Assembly: GCA_900642245.1 (NCBI GenBank)
Contig: CAAAJI010000096.1
Location: 85,882-103,767 of the forward strand
Length of the DNA: 17,886 nucleotides
Direction of reading: 5' to 3'
DNA from: Fragilaria radians
Lineage: Eukaryota; Bacillariophyta; Fragilariophyceae; Fragilariales; Fragilariaceae
Part shown: positions 17,842-17,886 of the stretch, one piece after another
Position numbering within the stretch: position 1 is the first letter of the stretch
Layout of the letters: each line of letters opens with the position of its first letter
The notes under the pieces: model-generated
What the model saw: only the letters and a program-made list of their open reading frames with translations
Database searches by the model: none
What the model was told of the DNA's origin: nothing
Translations under genes and position numbers: made by a program

Positions 17842-17886
17842 ATGAGTCCGATGATATCCCAGAAGCGGAAATGTGCTCCAAAGTTT
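17842..17886 (+). CDS. HMG-box protein, copy 2, first 15 codons (partial)
   Basis: From ATG 17842 the frame reads MSPMISQKRKCAPKF, aligned codon for codon with MNQKKSQRRKCAPKF at 10625; the last six residues (KCAPKF) are the same and the last five codons are identical. The gene runs off the right edge. In copy 1 the first intron comes eight codons later and the first HMG box starts in exon 2, so none of the DNA-binding part is visible here. Whether this copy is intact cannot be judged. Confidence 0.75.
   Translation, partial: MSPMISQKRKCAPKF

Noticed and set aside
1..17886. CRISPR arrays, bacterial operons or defence systems
   Set aside because: Introns, HSF and HMG genes and a Ty3/gypsy element show this is eukaryotic nuclear DNA; there are no spaced short repeats of CRISPR type.

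Overview
This is a eukaryotic, AT-rich window with short GT-AG introns (about 63-95 nt), gene-poor gaps full of decayed sequence, and a broken Ty3/gypsy retrotransposon. The most likely source is a diatom (stramenopile). Two heat shock factor (HSF) genes sit side by side, which fits the known expansion of HSFs in diatoms. I infer the organism from gene style only, so the species is open.

Layout. (1) 1-1505, minus strand: N-terminal 501 residues of a RecQ-family DNA helicase, uninterrupted and cut by the left edge. (2) 1.5-4.0 kb: no clear gene. There are coding-like frames with plausible splice sites at 1891-2465 and a 35-bp direct repeat at 2631/2693. (3) 3998-4520, plus: an HSF gene in three exons with a stop in place of the conserved Gln at the end of exon 1. 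(4) 4.6-5.8 kb, minus: protein-like but frame-broken sequence of unknown family. (5) 6974-7903, plus: a second HSF with the same exon plan and an intact DNA-binding domain. (6) 7.9-10.2 kb: no recognisable gene. (7) 10625-12018, plus: a four-exon gene for a 398-residue protein with two HMG boxes and a Tyr/Pro-rich tail that contains an 11-residue repeat. (8) About 13197-17410: a scrambled, dead Ty3/gypsy element. Its gag-protease-RT-RNase H and the start of integrase lie on the minus strand, while two other integrase pieces lie on the plus strand. Its two LTRs face opposite ways. (9) 17412-17886: a second copy of the HMG gene's upstream region and its first 15 codons, running off the right edge.

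The window therefore holds two pairs of local paralogues (HSF and HMG-box genes). The second pair is separated by the retroelement, which lies immediately upstream of the second HMG promoter copy. Both LTRs carry the same palindrome resembling a heat shock element, a possible link to the nearby HSF genes that remains speculative. All gene calls come from reading the sequence. Exon joins were checked by reading frame and splice signals, not by transcripts.
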